A stretch of DNA of 6,152 nucleotides from Collinsella sp. (GTDB lineage Bacteria; Actinomycetota; Coriobacteriia; Coriobacteriales; Coriobacteriaceae): NCBI GenBank assembly GCA_014871605.1, contig WGSQ01000105.1:1-6152 (forward strand). The letters run 5' to 3'. How positions within the stretch are numbered: position 1 is the first letter of the stretch; each line of letters begins with the position of its first letter. The notes beneath the pieces are model-generated. The model searched no databases, had not been told where the DNA came from, and saw only the letters and a program-made list of their open reading frames with translations. Of the stretch, positions 5,438 through 6,152 are shown in pieces. Made by a program: the position numbers and the translations under genes.

Positions 5438-5463
5438 ATTATAGGACGCATTAGCGCTATAAT
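5438..5463. promoter_or_regulatory. Symmetric divergent promoter: opposed TATAAT boxes for pta (-) and glf (+)
   Basis: ATTATAG (5438-5444) and CTATAAT (5457-5463) are perfect inverted repeats separated by 12 bp. Each contains the full -10 consensus, TATAAT at 5458-5463 on the + strand and at 5443-5438 on the - strand. They point away from each other, toward glf and pta respectively. The expected start sites would be near 5470 (+) and 5431 (-), with leaders of about 72 and 121 nt. No good -35 hexamer is seen for either. Each -35 position overlaps or abuts the opposite -10, so polymerase binding in the two directions may be mutually exclusive. Confidence 0.55.
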
Positions 5464-5541
5464 CGCTCTGATAAATATGTCTCGAAGAATGTTCGAGAAA
5501 AGCCCAGCTAACGAGCCCGTGGCTTTTGACAAGGAGTATCG

Positions 5542-6152
5542 ATGCAGATTACCTCAGGCCTGCCTGAAGGCTTTAATGCCGGTGCGTACGACATGATCGT
5601 TGTCGGCGCCGGTTATGCCGGTGCCGTTTGCGCCCGCCGTCTTGCCGAAACTATCGGCTATCGTGTTGCCGTTTTGGAACGCCGTAGCCACATTGCGGGC
5701 AATGCCTTCGACTGCACTGACGAGGCGGGAATCCTGGTCCACGAGTATGGTCCGCACATCTACCATACCTTTAACGAGCGCGTTCACAATTTCCTGTCGC
5801 GCTTTACCAAGTGGACGGACTACCAGCACAAGGTGCTCGCCAACATCAACGGTACCCTTATGCCCGTGCCCTTTAACCATGCGAGCCTCAAGCTCGCCTT
5901 TGGCGATGAGCGCGGCGAGGAGCTGTATCAGAAGCTCGTGGAGACCTTTGGCAAGGACGTCAAGGTGCCCATCATGGAGCTGCGCAAGAAGAACGACCCG
6001 GATCTTGCCGAGGTCGCCGATTACGTCTACGAGAACGTCTTTTTGCATTACACCATGAAGCAGTGGGGCCAGACGCCCGACCAGATCGACCCCTCGATCA
6101 CCGGCCGCGTTCCCGTCTTTGTGGGCGATGACGATCGCTACTTCCCGCAGGC
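5542..6152 (+). CDS. glf: UDP-galactopyranose mutase, N-terminal 203 residues (3' end outside the window)
   Basis: This FAD-dependent cytoplasmic enzyme interconverts UDP-galactopyranose and UDP-galactofuranose, the donor for galactofuranose in cell-wall or capsular polysaccharides. The start is ATG 5542, with AAGGAG at 5531-5536 five bases upstream. The frame stays open to the window end; full-length bacterial enzymes are about 370-400 residues. Visible features are a Rossmann dinucleotide-binding motif VGAGYAGAV (21-29), the second-strand acidic residue and following loop ERRSHIAGNAFD (46-57), HEYGPHIYHT (67-76), PVPFN (108-112), HYTMKQWGQ (169-177) with the conserved KQW, and GRVPVF...DDRYFPQ (188-203). 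The last includes the conserved Arg of the substrate site. About 15 residues precede the usual Tyr-Asp-x-Ile-Val start of the fold, a modest N-terminal extension. The gene diverges from pta across a 231-bp region with a TATAAT box at 5458. There is no metabolic link to acetate formation; a following surface-polysaccharide cluster beyond the window is possible. Confidence 0.95.
   Translation, partial: MQITSGLPEGFNAGAYDMIVVGAGYAGAVCARRLAETIGYRVAVLERRSHIAGNAFDCTDEAGILVHEYGPHIYHTFNERVHNFLSRFTKWTDYQHKVLANINGTLMPVPFNHASLKLAFGDERGEELYQKLVETFGKDVKVPIMELRKKNDPDLAEVADYVYENVFLHYTMKQWGQTPDQIDPSITGRVPVFVGDDDRYFPQ

Noticed and set aside
5396..5596. A 66-codon frame on the + strand across the pta-glf intergenic region
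   Set aside because: It overlaps the start of glf in another frame, covers the divergent promoter and has no clear RBS or family resemblance.

Overview
The window looks like chromosomal DNA from a GC-rich anaerobic actinobacterium of the class Coriobacteriia, most probably a Collinsella relative. This is an inference from the GC-rich, strongly biased codon use of the metabolic genes and from the style of the acetate kinase, phosphotransacetylase and UDP-galactopyranose mutase proteins. No rRNA or other taxonomic marker is present.

Left part (1-1589): the C-terminal end of what looks like a LysR-type regulator, cut by the window edge, is followed by a complete 386-residue MFS transporter. Both are visibly lower in GC than the rest, which suggests an accessory or recently acquired pair.

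Centre (1590-5310): this is the acetate/acetyl-phosphate module. Two complete acetate kinase genes of identical length (392 aa, about 59% identical by hand alignment) lie in tandem on the + strand. A class I phosphate acetyltransferase faces them on the - strand, and a strong bidirectional terminator lies between. Pta converts acetyl-CoA plus phosphate to acetyl-phosphate and CoA. AckA converts acetyl-phosphate plus ADP to acetate and ATP. The familiar same-strand pta-ackA operon is therefore replaced by separate units with their own ribosome-binding sites. The second kinase keeps the canonical active-site motifs. The first departs from consensus at three of them while keeping the main catalytic residues.

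Right part (5311-6152): a 231-bp divergent intergenic region holds a perfect 10-bp hairpin and a symmetric pair of TATAAT boxes on opposite strands. It is followed by the 5' part of glf (UDP-galactopyranose mutase, 203 codons, cut by the window end), a cell-surface galactofuranose gene.

I see no CRISPR array, insertion sequence, tRNA, rRNA or clearly new multi-gene system. No intergenic stretch exceeds 300 bases. The points most worth following are the substitutions in the first acetate kinase, a look-alike hairpin placed 52-53 nt upstream of both ackA1 and pta, and the symmetric divergent promoter between pta and glf.
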